DNA of 64,000 nucleotides. Source: Steinernema hermaphroditum. Its lineage: Eukaryota > Nematoda > Chromadorea > Rhabditida > Steinernematidae. Below, piece by piece: positions 24,115 to 39,115 of this stretch. Where the stretch lies: assembly GCA_030435675.1 (NCBI GenBank), contig CM059622.1, forward strand, positions 9,920,001 through 9,984,000, written 5' to 3'. The notes beneath the pieces are model-generated. The model was given only the letters and a program-made list of their open reading frames with translations, did not search any database and was not told the origin of the DNA. Each line of letters opens with the position of its first letter. Position 1 is the stretch's first letter. A program made the translations under genes and the position numbers.

Positions 24115-26370
24115 CCGTTTCCGGCGATTCCAGGGCGGAAACGCGTCATGATAAGTGGGAAATCCCTCTGTCCTCTGGAAAGAAAACGAAGGAAAAAGAG
24201 TCAGATGAGAACTGAGGGACTTTCGCATTAATATGAAACGAGGAACGGGATTTTCAAACAACAATTCTCACGGGCCAAAACGGTCGGAAAATTGACGCAA
24301 ATGCGGACGCAAACACGAAGTATTTTCGCCGAACACATGGCCAAACGGAAAGGAAATAGCCGAAAAGTGTGCTAATAACGACGTGGAACTTTAGGCAGAG
24401 CCGAGCTGACACGTAAATAAGCCGATAATTGAGGTCACTGTGCACTCCATATGAAAAGGATAAAGTGCTCCCTTTGAATCTGACTGTTCTTCGCAGTATC
24501 CAAAGATACGACGCTAGGAGTTCACGGGAGTTTTGGAATTTTGTACTGTTCCAGAATATCAAGCGGACAAAGTATGAAGTTCTCAGGGAAGTTCCGTGCA
24601 GCTCTCAACTGAGCTACGACCTATTCGTTCAAAATACATTCCCCTTGTAGGCCTGCGTGGAAGGCGAGTTCTCAACACCCCTCCTAAAAAGAGCACCTGC
24701 AGATGTTCGACCTTTGACTTGAACTCTTGACTTCGGTCATGTCCTCTGGGGATTAGCGCCATATTTAGGTCTTTTGCTGTTTCATGAAATCCTCCGTTCC
24801 TTAAGGCTCCTTCCTCCACTTCCCTCTCAATGGTACAATTGTTCTTCTGCAGTCCTAATCAGAGGGCTTCTCGAGAATCGGTCTCCTTTGTGGAAGGGGT
24901 TCTTCTTCACCAATTCTGTGCCCTGTTCAGTTCCTTCCTACAAGGGTCCATTCATGCTCTTTGATGAATTACTGTATCCAACGGGCCGTTCGCGAGGGAA
25001 TCCGGTCGTCAGGTGGCGTCGGGGAGGCGTCGAGGAGCCGCGGGGCAAATTGGTGCAGAAAGAGGATTCTAAATTCGGAAGCGGTATTCCCACGACGACG
25101 AGTCATTTGGGGCCATCAAAGGCTTCTTTGAAACGGCGGCCGATTTGAATATTCGATCGAAACCGAGAGGAACGACGACGGGCCATCGGCGGCGTCCTCG
25201 GGTGCCACAAGAAGACGGCGAGAGTGCGACGGGGAGATGGCTGTCTCGAGAGACGGGAGAGAGAGTAAGGCGAGTGGCGGTCCCGCGAGCGGTAGCGCCG
25301 TTGGAGAAGAGAGGGCTAGCAGCTAACCCACGAGCGGTCGGCCGGCGAGCGGCCGAAAGGCGCTGTGCTGCGACGCTGCCGGATTCGCCTGTCGGCTGAA
25401 ACCGTACCCGCGAGGCCACCGCCGCGCCTACCCGTCGAAGCCTTTCCCGGTGACTTTTACCGTATGCCGTCGCCGTTGACGCCGGCGCGCTTCCGGCGCC
25501 CGAAGCTCGCGCGCTCCCCCGCCGCTTCCGCTACCCTCCCTCCACGATGACGACGCCGGAAGTAAGAGACGGTCCACGAAGGCCTTCCGGGCTTCAGAAG
25601 GTCCGATTTGACGTCGCCTAGGGTGCCTCGGCTCTGCCGCCACCGTCTCTTCTCGGGCGCCGTCTCTATGTGTTTGTTTAGTTCGACATCGGTCTGGGTC
25701 GCTTCGTTGTCTTTTATTGATTTTTCTTCGTTCTTCCAGTTATTTTTAGCTACATCGCCCCTCCTAACCAGCAGACGCTTCAGCCCGGGTTTCCTCTCTG
25801 AGCCGTTCATGTTCTCTCCGGCCTATTACTCATCTACTATTTATACTCTAATCTTCTCCGCCGCAACTTGCCAACTCCGGCGCCGCCACCACGCCGCTCC
25901 CTATCGGTCGTCCTCCGATCGCTCCTCTCCCTTATCAGCCTCGCGCCGACTCCACTTCAAACGGCTAATTGGCTTTGGTGTTTTCGGTGCTCCTTCCCCT
26001 CCCTTCGTTGCCATTCCGCAGTTTGTTGTTGCGAATCGCGCCGATGATTTATTCGCGAGGAATCCGTCTGTTCCTTCTGTATTCTCCTCCGTCGCCCCTT
26101 TACGACTTCGCGATGCGCGGTAGAATCCGCCGGAGGGAGGCGTTTCCGCCGAGGTCGACTCGGCGACTGTAGCGAAGATTGTCGCGGCCGTGCTCGCCCT
26201 GGCCGGTCTCCAGCGCCTCTTCCACTCGCCATCGTCGTCTTCGCTCCTAATTGGCGCTCATTTTGCAGCTGGTAGCAGCACGGAGGACGCCATCACAAAC
26301 GACCGTGGACGTCAACGGGGCGGTGGTGCTAGCTCGTGAAGAGGGTCGTTCTTCGGGCAGAATGCGGCTC
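24115..26370. other. Upstream region of G-alpha-s, no supported gene
   Basis: About 2.2 kb. 24115-25000 is AT-rich and featureless. 25000-26370 is GC-rich with overlapping frames on both strands and Arg/Pro/Ser-rich translations typical of non-coding GC-rich DNA. It probably contains the promoter and leader of the G-alpha-s gene. No RNA gene or transposon end seen. Confidence 0.45.
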
Positions 26371-29175
<2,805 letters not shown>

Positions 29176-30683
29176 CCAAGGCCTCCCCCCGCCAGTCTCG
29201 CTGATCCGTCGGGTACTTCTTGAAACGTCGGCCGACCGCTGCAGGCACACACAAGGCGACTCACTCCCTCCTCTCTGCTCAGGGGCGGCGGCGCTCCGGT
29301 GGCTTCTGACCTGCTTCGTCTCTCTTTCAGTGCCTTTCCTCCCCTCCCAGCTTTAAGGCATTGTCAGCAGCCTCCCACTCTGTATATAGTCTCCTCCACT
29401 CCCAGCGCGCATTTCGTCTTCTCGCGCCAGAGCCACCGGATGCCGCGTCCCCTTCTAGTCCTCTTCTAAGCTACGTTTCTAGAAATTTCACGCTTTGCAA
29501 AATTACGGGTGTTGCAGATGATTTATTAATGTTATTCTCTCTCCTCCCTCTCTCTCTCTCTGTGATTGCGTCTGCAGAAGGCCGAATCCGTTCGGCGTCG
29601 CCTCGGCGTTCTCGCAGCTCCAGCGTCTTCGACTCCGTCAGCCCGTTCTTCCCTTTCACTCGCGCCTGTGTGTTCCCCTTTCTAATAACAGTTGCTTCCA
29701 TTCGTTATCGATGTGTTCTTGTTTATATTTTGATAAAATATATTGCTTTGGACCCGAACTTTTACTTTGACCCAGCGGCTCCTTTTTTGAAAGCCCTGTG
29801 AGGAGCCAATCGGTGACACCTGCGGCACATTCAATCATTCTTCCCTATCGGTGTCAATCTCAAAAGTTAGCGTCCTCTGTGTTCTGTTCAACAACACGGA
29901 TGCAGGGAAGAGTCAAATTATCTCGAATTTGTTACAAAAGCACAAAAAAAAGAAAAAGGAAAAGAAGAAACCAGCCACATGGCTCCAAGAAACAAATACA
30001 TACAAAGTGAGCGCATGAGAACAAAAGAAAAATTGTTTCAGCCAAGAGGGTCGTGAGAGTCCACCAATCAGCGACAATATCTAAATTTTTTTCAGCGTTT
30101 TCCTACTTTCAGAGCGATGTTAAAAATAAAGCTACATACCCGTTACTACAAGAAGACGGAGGCAAGGGAGGCGCAGCATCCCTCCGCCGCTGCCGCTCAG
30201 AAACGAGCGTCCGGAGACTCGGCACGTCGCATACGGCATTCGTCGGTGGGCTCCCGCCGCGATCATGCGACCGTCACTTCGACACCGCCGCCCGTCTCGC
30301 GCCGACTCTCCTCCAGCGCTCGGGGGCCTCTTCTCTGCGCAGGGGAGCAGCCCTGGCCAGAGTGACCAACGCGCAGCTGTCCGGTGGCCATTCGGCCGAT
30401 CAGCGCCTACGCCGGCCGCGTCGCTTATTTGAGCGTTGTTGCCATGGCATGGCTTTATTGATCTCTTCCTTTATACGGCCGTTCGCATTTCGCCCTTCCC
30501 GTTGCGTTTCTGATCGTCACCGAGCTTTTACAGCGTGTTGTATCCTTGGAGAAGTGCCAATCTCTGTGGTTTTTGTTTGCAGCATTCGGAAGTGCGCCTT
30601 GCCGTCGTCCGTGTGATTGCTCTCACCGCCGTTATAGTTAGCATCACGTAGCGACGTATGCAGTTCATTTTAACGCTTTCAGC
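29176..30683. other. Gap between G-alpha-s and hnRNP K-like gene
   Basis: About 1.5 kb. The first part is G-alpha-s 3' UTR, with an AT-rich GATAAAATATATTG near 29734 as a possible poly(A) region. A CT-rich (CTCTCTCTCT) tract lies near 29540. 30120-30420 is GC-rich and holds a 187-codon frame (30053-30616) with a low-complexity Arg/Ser/Ala-rich translation that I do not accept as a gene. Confidence 0.45.
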
Positions 30684-32525
30684 ATGAAGAGGCAAGGCAG
30701 CGGCCCAACTGGAGGAGACGACATGTATCGCAACGGTGGAAAACGCCCGCGAAGCGACTCGTTCGCTGCCGCCTTGGATGCCGGGAAGTTCGAGTGCCGG
30801 GTTCTCATCCAAACGCGCTCGGCTGGAGCCGTTATCGGAAAAGGAGGCGACAACATCAAGCGCCTCCGCGAAGAGGTATACTTTAATGCGTTGTCGTTTT
30901 TGTTCATTTTATCAGATAGGAAGCTCTTAGCAAGCCCCTTCAGAATGTTCACTTTTGGAGAATCCATATAGAACTAAATTCTCTAGGCCTTGAATTAGTA
31001 ACCGAGAAGTGCATTTTGTCCTAACACGTTTTTTCGAATCGCTACCCTGCGCGGCAGCTTTTCTCCCATGGCCGTGCAGCACGGGGTTTCATTGATCTCC
31101 TCGCCTATAAATGTTGTCTTTGCAGTTCGAAGCGACCCTCTCCGTCCCTGATAGAAATACGCCAGAACGGTAATACCTCTTCCATCCAATCCTTTCTTCC
31201 AGCTATTGGGAGTTACCTTGCGTGCCCATCCCGTGTCTGCTCCAAGAGGGAATCCCAATAAGGCGCAATGATCCTCCTCCACCAACCTCCACCACATCCA
31301 CCACAACTCCGTTATCACTTAAGTTTTTCCTGTTTCTACGAACCGGGTCACTTGAGCTTGAGAAAGTGACTTCACTTTTGCTTTCTGAACAGGAAACCGT
31401 TTAGTTTCCAACTACACGCCTCCTAAAATTCGAAAACGAGTTTTTTGTTGTGTGGTGTTTGTTTGGATGTTTCGTTTGTGCCTTTTGTGCTGAACCTCGG
31501 ATTAACTAACCCGATTTGTTTAGAGTTTTGACGATCGTCGCCGAGGCGGATAAGATTGTCAAAGTCGTTGAGGACCTTCTAGGACGACTGAACGATGTAA
31601 GGAATTTTTTTCCGTATAGTTCTTGAATTTCTACTATAGGATCGGGAGAAGAAGGGCGACAATGATCTGCGCTTGCTCGTCCATCAGTCGCACGCTGGCG
31701 CCATTATAGGCCGTGGCGGAGCCCGCATCAAAGAGTTCCGCGAAGAAACTGGTGTCACCCTGAAGGTGTTCTCTCAGTGCTGCCCACAATCCACCGACCG
31801 CATTGTTCAATTTTCTGGTGCCGGAACGGACAAAGTCGCTGCTGCTATGGGAAAAGTGATTGAGTATATCAAGAATGTGGGTGGCGGTGTTTTGCCTATT
31901 GCGTCCTATATGTGAAATTTAGATCCCGGTGAAAGGCGTTCAACGGCCCTACGATCCCATCAACTACGATCCTTACTACACGAACGAGTACGGAGGATAT
32001 GCGGGAATGACGCGAGAGGGCGCACCTGCCCCCGGAAGTCAGTTCCCAATGGGTACTCCTTCTGGCCCTCGACCCGGGGATCCGATGATGCGTGGTGACA
32101 TGGGGGGCGGAATGCCGATGGGGTACCCGGGGATCCGACCTCCTCCGTCTTACATGCCAGGACCACCTGGACGTCCTCCCATGCCTCCGATGGGCCCTCC
32201 TGGGGCATATCCTGGCGCGTACGGAGCGACACAGTCGACTCAAGTTACGATTCCTAATGAGTTGGGTGGAACGATTATCGGCAAAGGTGGCGAACGGATC
32301 AACCGTATTCGCGAGGAGTCTGGCGCACAGGTCGTGGTCGACCCAGCTCATGGCAACGATGAGCGAATCATTACGATCACAGGAACACCTGCCCAAATCC
32401 AGCAAGCGCAGTACCTGCTTCAGGAATGGTCAGTTCTCGTACTTTCAAGTCATTTTCTGACATTTTATGGTTTTAGCGTACGATCCTCTCCAGCTGGCCG
32501 ACGGTATCTTAACGATCAACACTAA
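30684..32525 (+). CDS. hrpk-1: hnRNP K/PCBP-type protein with three KH domains
   Basis: RNA-binding protein of the poly(C)-binding family, acting in splicing, mRNA stability or translation. Exons 30684-30875, 31126-31169, 31524-31596, 31640-31876, 31923-32428 and 32477-32525 join to 366 residues. KH1 has [17 protein letters not shown], continued after the splice by [17 protein letters not shown]2 has [21 protein letters not shown]3 has [20 protein letters not shown]. All three GxxG loops are intact. Between KH2 and KH3 is a Gly/Pro/Met/Tyr-rich linker of about 100 residues. The start lies one base after CTTTCAG. The last short exon is inferred; reading through its donor gives a different tail. 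AATAAA is at about 32674. Confidence 0.9.
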
Positions 32526-33127
32526 TCACTAAACTTTATTTGCCATAACGTCCATATTTGTTTTCGTTTTGCATCTCACCATCAATTCCTCGCGTCCTCT
32601 ATTTGCTCGGTACTAGAAGTTCGTAACGTCATACTTCCTCAACGAGGACTCCCTCTGTTTTTGGTACAAGAAATAAAATGTCCGATATTGTACTCGATTT
32701 TGTGTTCCCGTCCCTCCATACAGTGTGTTGCATAAAGATAGGGCCACCCTGTTTTTTTTACGATTTTGAGGTAAACTATATCCTGAGTGAAATTTTTTGG
32801 TCAGTACGTAAAAGAGCAACGCTTCCTGTCCATCTTCTCAGAATTTCAAAAAATTTCGACCGCTCCTCTCGGAGATAGCCGCATTCATTCTGAAGTGTCT
32901 AATTGCAAGCGTTGCAGAATGATAAGGGTCAGACTAACAAGGGACTGTTCCCAAGTGATACGCGCAGATCGAGCTGATATTTGGCACAGTGATAGGGGTG
33001 TATCTGAGAAGTCAAGCACACATAAACTCGCGTGCCAAAAATGAAGCTATCCACCCTAAACAAGGCCCTGAAGTTACCAAAATTCACGACACTCAATACT
33101 AGTGCCATTGAATTGCAATGGCACGTT

Positions 33128-33205
33128 GTGCTCGTGTGGTCAAAGGGTAGTGCTCTGAGACGCCAGTCTGCGGTCTAGGGTTCGATTCCCACAGGGAATC
33201 TTCTA
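33128..33205 (+). other. tRNA-like sequence in left arm of element A
   Basis: A-box-like GTGGTCAAAGGGTAGTG (33136-33152) and B box GGGTTCGATTCCC (33178-33190) are spaced as in tRNA genes. The B box matches consensus. A full cloverleaf with a 7-bp acceptor stem is not evident. Confidence 0.6.
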
Positions 33206-33424
33206 TTTTTCGATTTTCCTTCTTTTCACCGAAACTGTACATTATTATGTTTCCTAGTGTTTAACAACACCGGTTCTTGTTTTGCATCAAATGTAGACTA
33301 AAAAACCCTTTGCACGAATCGGAACTGGTAACCCAGATTTCACTTTTGTGGCGAAGCGTTTTTTCGTTCTTTCACGGTCCCCTCTCTTTTGCTATTTACC
33401 TCAGGACATCAAACCAAAGAAGAA

Positions 33425-33502
33425 TGGCTGGCATAGGTGTCGAACCTGGATCTCAAGAACGGCAACCAAGAGACTATCCAGCTCGACCACATAAACAGTT
33501 GC
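33425..33502 (-). other. Second tRNA-like sequence in element A
   Basis: Minus-strand block with A-box-like TGTGGTCGAGCTGGATAGTCT (33471-33491) and B box CCAGGTTCGACACC (about 33436-33449). It lies close to the palindrome centre and differs from the tRNA-like sequence in the outer arms. Confidence 0.5.
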
Positions 33503-33779
33503 CGCTGATCCAGCAAAGTTGGCTATATTAAATAAAACGCGACTTTCAGAAGGCATTTACGCGTATATGTGTTTGTATTGGCCAGAATCGAATAGGATCT
33601 GCCGTTGTGACATCTTAAACGATAAACGGAGAGGGGGGAACGCCAAAGAATGAAAAACAACTCCATGACAAAGGTGAAATTCGGGTTACCAGTTCCGATT
33701 CCTGCAAAGGGCTCCAAACCAAAGACGAAAATATACTGTTATGGTTAGAAGAAAGAAGATGGAAGCATAGTAAAACACG

Positions 33780-33836
33780 GCTGGGGTCGAACCCGAGACC
33801 GTAGACTGGCGTCTCAGAGCACTACCTTTAGGGCCT
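33780..33836 (-). other. Truncated tRNA-like sequence, right arm of element A
   Basis: Mirror of the 33128-33205 block. The B box GGGTTCGACCCC (33783-33794) and the GTAGTGCTCTGAGACGCCAG segment are kept, but the upstream half of the A box is lost in a deletion of about 75 bp relative to the left arm. Confidence 0.5.
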
Positions 33837-34640
33837 TGTTTAGGGTGGATAGCTTCATTTTTGGCACGCGAGTTTATGTGTGCTTGACTTCTCAGATACA
33901 CCCCTATCACTGTGCCAAATATCAGCTCGATCTGCGCGTATCACTTGGGAACAGTCCCTTGTAAGTTAAGCATTTAAATAAGTTGAATTTATGTTTGAGC
34001 TTGATTTAAAGATTAGCCAACGGATAAAATCTACGCTTTATATAGTCCGTAGGTTTTCAGTGACTACCGTCAGGTCTGCGCCCCCCTAAAATTAAAAAAG
34101 TCACCATAAAGACCGTTTGAAGTAATGTCGGGCTTTTCTTTATGATAATTATCTGCGAACCGGCTAAAACCACGTAAAACACCTTTTCCACCGCCGAAGA
34201 TTACGTAGGTCATTTTAGGTCATTTTATGTGCTTCTAGCCATCATTTCCCTTTCAAAACTTGGACCACAACTTGACCTGCATTCTTATCCGGGTCCCGGA
34301 ACGAACTGGAAGACGGGATTTTCCAGCTTTTTCCAATGGTTCTATGTCGGGTTCGGTTCCCCTCAGGGTCCTTATTTTGTGTGGGTGTTTTCTCCGTGCG
34401 CACGGAAGTGAATTTCAAACATCAATTCAAGGATGTTTAAATGCTTAACTTACAAGGGAAGCACCCGAAGTGATAAACGCCGATTTGGCTGAAACTTTGT
34501 AGACTGGTAGAGCTATGCTCATGTAGTGCAGTGATGTATGCCGCACCGGCAGCATCTAATAAGAAAGGGTCTAAAAATAGGTTAAAAGATAGGGCTTAAG
34601 GAAAAAGATATAGTGCTCATTGAAGCGCAATGGAAGAAGG

Positions 34641-34716
34641 TGATCGTTTGGTGTAGTGGTTAACGTGCCGGACTACCAGTGCTTTTTTCGCCGGGTTCGA
34701 TCCCCGTCGACGGCAT
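34641..34716 (+). other. tRNA-like sequence in left arm of element B
   Basis: The D-arm/A-box block TTGGTGTAGTGGTTAACGT (34648-34666) is essentially that of tRNA-Glu/Val-type genes, and the B box GGGTTCGATCCCC (34693-34705) matches consensus with a base-paired T arm. The anticodon arm is poor and the acceptor ends barely pair. It resembles a decayed tRNA more closely than the other tRNA-like blocks here. Confidence 0.65.
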
Positions 34717-34930
34717 AACTTTTTCCTTGCCCTTATTATCTACGCCAATGTCTTTAAACCCACTTAATCGTACGACAATAGCCACTTACGAGAGTCGCAC
34801 AATGACCACACACAGTGATAACGTAATGGTACCCCGGTCACAGCATCCTATTGCCTAAAATCAAACGGTTTTCGTATATTTTAAATGGGTTTAAAGATAT
34901 TGGCGAAGATATTAAGACCAAGAAAAACGT

Positions 34931-35010
34931 TATACCGTCGACGGGAATCGAACCCGGCGGAGAAAAAGGAATTGTAGTCCGACACGTTAACCACTACACC
35001 ACACGGTCAT
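34931..35010 (-). other. tRNA-like sequence in right arm of element B
   Basis: Mirror copy. The A block GGTGTAGTGGTTAACGT (34984-35000) and the B block CGGGTTCGATTCCCG with a paired T stem (about 34941-34955) are kept. An ACCGT/ACGGT pairing between the ends gives a partial acceptor stem, and the presumptive anticodon loop CTACAAT keeps T33. It could be transcribed by Pol III, but I would not call it a functional tRNA. Confidence 0.6.
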
Positions 35011-35512
35011 CATCTTTACACTGGCTTCAACAGCACTATATCACCTAATCCCTATCTTTTAACCTGCTTTTAGACCCTCTCTTATTAGATGCTGCCGGTG
35101 CGGCATACGTCACTGCACTACACGAGCATAGCTCTACCAGTCTACAAAGTTTCAGCCAAATCGGCGTTTATCACTTCGGATACTTCCCTTGTTAGTCTGA
35201 CCCTTATCATTCTGCAACGCTTGCAATTAGACACTTCAGAATGAATGCCACCTATCTCCGAGAGGAGCAGTCGAAATTTTTTAAAATTCGGAGAAGATAG
35301 ACAGGAAGCGTTGCTATTTCACGTACTGACCAAAAAAATTTCACTCAGGACATAGTTTACCCCAAAATCGTGAAAAAACAGGGTGGCCCTATCCTTACGC
35401 AACACACTGTACTTTGCGCTCTTGCTAAACGCCGCCAAGTATGCCGAAGTAAATCTTTAAATATAACAGAGAATCTACAAAACAACAAATATAAGATAGG
35501 AAATTATGCATC

Positions 35513-38239
35513 TCAATTCGCACACATGTGCAAGTACGCAAATTGCACTGAACGTTCCAAATCGTTCAGTTCAGCGACTACCCCGGATAGCTGCACGGCA
35601 TGTCCCATAAATAGTCCATCTAGAACGATTACCGGATCTCCAACGCATCTCGGAAGTACTGACTTACCTTGTTTGTTTCGTTTTGTGCCGTAAACCACCT
35701 TTCCGTCGAATTCATTAACAGGCACCGCCATGTCCATTTCTATGTGGCTGATGGTGATCCCGAGATGTTGCTCGATTTCGTTGAGATACTGAAGCATACG
35801 ATCTTACTGTTTTAATCCTCGATCCAGATACTTACGCCGAGTTCATTATACCACATGGCACATCCTTTCTGATTCGTCAAATTGGTGTTGTGGCAGTTGG
35901 TACCCCTTGAACGGCAGGTGTGATACCATACCTTTTCCGGGACTGTTGAAACCAGTGAGATCGCTAGGCCCATCCTAAAGTGCGAGGCTGCGAAGAAGAA
36001 CCCAAAAGTTACGATGCTCACCGATCTGCACGACCAACACGGCCTATTCTGTGGACATAGTTCTGCTTGTCGTCACTCGAAGGCAAAGTTATGTTAATCA
36101 CTGAGAGAAAATACAACTTATCACCTCGATCTTGCTTACCGTAGGGAACTCCTCGAACATCAATTCCTCGCGCGGCTACATCTGTACAAATCAAGAACTT
36201 GACATGCTTCTTCTGGAAAATATTAGTGTAGAACATCAGGCATATTCAGTTCCACTTGCCTTAAACATCTCGAGATTTTGGCTTCGCTCCTCTGGAGAGC
36301 GATCTCCGTGCAAGCAAATGCAAGTCAGTTCGGGATCTGCCGACTTCATATATCTTTCAAGGTTGTCACAATCCAATTTCGTTCTGCAGAAGATGATGCA
36401 TTGGTCCATGTTATGTTCTCTGATCGCCTTCAGCACATACTCGCCCTTAAGGATCTTCACGGCTTCAGAGAGCGTGTCGGGCTGTTCGGAGCCTGGTCGG
36501 ATTTGATTCTTCTGATGGATGCCGTCAGTGGAAATGCAACTGTTCGTCGATCTCAGTCGAATCCAGCTTTTGTCAGCTTTCGGGTCAACCATACAAACGA
36601 CATGGTGGACCGTGTCCGGCACGGAGTCTTGACCTTTCAAATCAACCCACTGCGGGAAATGCATTAAACCTTCCTTGAAATGTCAAAATTCGAAGCGTAA
36701 GCGAAACAGCCACATACGAGCTTCTTGACTTCCATGTTGTGCAATGTTGCCGAACAAACGACCATTTGCAGTCGTTCGCCCGTAGGGGCGTACCTTGGAA
36801 TCTTGTCGTGTATTTCATAAATGGCTTTTCTATCTTGAAAACTGGCAACAAGTTGATCCTTAACGAGAAAAGAACAGCTTCGAGTAAACCGTATGCAACT
36901 CACAGCTTCGTCCAGGATGAAGAAGCGGACAAAATCCGTGACAATTTTCTCTTGGCTCACAAGCTCCTTGAAGCGACCGCTTGTGCATGTTACAATGTCA
37001 ATTCCCTGGGTCATCTCACTTAGCTGCTGTGCCATCGGTTTGCCACCAACGACGAGGATATTGCGAATAGTGGGTGACGCCAGCTTCTTCTTGAACAGCT
37101 CAATCTGGTTATGTGTCTGTCGAGCTAATTCCATTGTTGGCTCCAAAATAACACAAACGGGCGCATTGAGTGGGCGTTTTTTTGCTTCAGAAATACGACC
37201 GTAAGCTGTGATGCCGGAACACTCTACGACATTAGGTTTGGCCTCACTCAATCCAACAAAACCCTAAACAACGGTATAAGCCTGTAAAATATAACAGCCA
37301 TACGTTTTTAGGAGGGAATCTGAACGGAGTTTCACCGAAGTTTAGCTCCAATTCAGAGTTCTGAAGAAGAACCGCAGGGAAAAACGTGGACATCGCCAGT
37401 CTGTCGTCGATCTTGTACGCCACCTCGAATTCCTTCCCATTCTTCGACCAGTGGATCTGCTGATGATCCAAATCCAGGAAGCATCCGATGGTGTCTTGCA
37501 GAGTAAAAGACTCTCCGTATTCATCGAAATTCCGTTTAAAACTCTTTTTACCAGTACCACCGAATCCATAACCAAATCCATCGGTTCCTGCAAAAGCTCT
37601 CGTAAGAACCACAAAGCTGGTACTAGTCGAAAACAATACCTAGATTGAGTTTTCCCTCCAAAGTTGACCAGCCAACTCGGCACAGACCATCTTGGGCAAT
37701 TGTGGCTTCGTAATAATATCTCCCTTCCGCTTTCACTCCTTTGTTTGCTCGACCCCCGTGCCAGTTCTTCCCGTCACTGCAGCGGCAGCTCTGCCCCTTA
37801 ATCACTGAAAACACTGAGGTTCACAAATCGCCTAACTTGAGACTTACTCAGATTTTTGTCTTTGTCGAATGGGTTAAGCGTCCAAGCGTCGTCCGGTTTG
37901 ACGTTCGACACTATCTGTCGTTTCTTACCCATGAGCTGATCTCGCATCGATTCCCAAGTGACCTGGATCACCGGGATGCAGAAGGCCCCGGTCTTGCCCG
38001 TTCCTGTTTCGGCTGCCTATGTATGGTTTCCAGCGACAAGGAACATCGAGACTCACCATAAATACATCACATCCTCCGAGAATAGCCGGGATCGCTTCGG
38101 ACTGGATGTCGGTTGGCAGCCTAGATGTGTTTTTTTTGTGAAAAGCGAGGAGGAGCTGGACGGGCACTTACTCCCACCCGATCGAGGAAACGGCCTCGCT
38201 AAGTTCCGGAAGCACGCCGAGTTCTTCGAAGGCGGTCAT
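35513..38239 (-). CDS. ddx1: DDX1, DEAD-box RNA helicase with SPRY domain
   Basis: RNA helicase of the tRNA-ligase complex and RNA metabolism. Thirteen exons, high to low: 38239-38172, 38120-38057, 38016-37848, 37804-37640, 37587-37304, 37263-36904, 36858-36718, 36673-36260, 36212-36140, 36100-36022, 35974-35836, 35788-35668 and 35619-35513. They give 727 residues (human 740) with every junction in frame. Motif I is [11 protein letters not shown] (about 45-55). An inserted SPRY domain (about 115-290) between motifs I and Ia is diagnostic of DDX1. Motif II DEAD is split by an intron between A and D. Motif III is SAT, and motif [12 protein letters not shown]. The exon 8 donor is GC (AAG|GCAAGT) rather than GT. 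TTCCAG directly abuts the ATG. Confidence 0.96.
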
Positions 38240-38864
<625 letters not shown>

Positions 38865-39115
38865 AGCGACCTTAAAGTGTTGTCGTTGTTTACTGGTCCG
38901 CCCTTTAAATCATGTCAAATATGACGGTTCCGAAGTAAAAGTTGCTTCCTTGAGCTGTGTTTGTTTGCGATATTGAGGTTGGCGGGCCTAGTGAGTGTGT
39001 CTCTCCAGCTTTATCTGTTTGGTGTTTTGTTCGGAGAGGGGACGCCCATTGCTCGTGCATACAATTCGTCGGTGGGATTCGCGAGGCAGTGCTTTTCAAA
39101 GTCTGTAGAATATAA

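Larger units (their letters stand above)
32938..33961. mobile_element. Tc5-like fold-back element A
   Basis: Ends CAAGGGACTGTTCCCAAGTG and its complement are flanked by TAA (32935-32937 and 33962-33964). The outer 120 bp of the two arms appear identical by eye, implying recent insertion or conversion. The inverted arms continue inward to about 33480 and from about 33520. The right arm lacks about 75 bp that the left arm has between the AAGGCCCT block and the GGTAGTGCTCTGAG block. There is no transposase frame. The empty target reads CTAAG, fitting CTNAG. Confidence 0.87.
34453..35191. mobile_element. Tc5-like fold-back element B
   Basis: Ends CAAGGGAAGCACCCGAAGTG and a close complement are flanked by TTA (34450-34452 and 35192-35194); the empty target reads CTTAG. 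Inverted arms of about 300 bp differ at scattered positions, so this copy is older or less homogenised than element A. Start and end share CAAGGGA and AAGTGATA with element A, so the two are related but distinct families. There is no coding frame. Confidence 0.87.
32721..35409. mobile_element. Tc1-like palindromic element carrying nested insertions
   Basis: Termini CAGTGTGTTGCATAAAGATA... and its near complement ...CCTTACGCAACACACTG are flanked by TA (32719-32720 and 35410-35411), typical of the Tc1/mariner superfamily. Inverted arms run inward through GGGTCAGACTAAG on the left and CTTAGTCTGACCC on the right, then continue as GTTAAGCATTTAAA and its complement inside the two insertions. Each arm is interrupted by one Tc5-like element (32938-33961 and 34453-35191). 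Without them the element would be about 920 bp. No transposase frame is visible, so it is a fold-back MITE-like copy. Confidence 0.85.

Noticed and set aside
30053..30616. 187-codon frame upstream of the hnRNP K-like gene
   Set aside because: The translation is Arg/Ser/Ala-rich, as expected from GC-rich DNA with few stops. No domain, and no link to the downstream gene.
34641..35010. Genuine tRNA genes at 34641 and 34931
   Set aside because: A and B boxes are good, but the acceptor and anticodon stems do not pair fully, and both copies lie in transposon arms. Listed as tRNA-like only.
32938..35191. One large Tc5-like element running from the left end of A to the right end of B
   Set aside because: The flanking trinucleotides would be TAA and TTA, which do not match. 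Each shorter element has its own matching duplication, and the palindrome arm continues between them.
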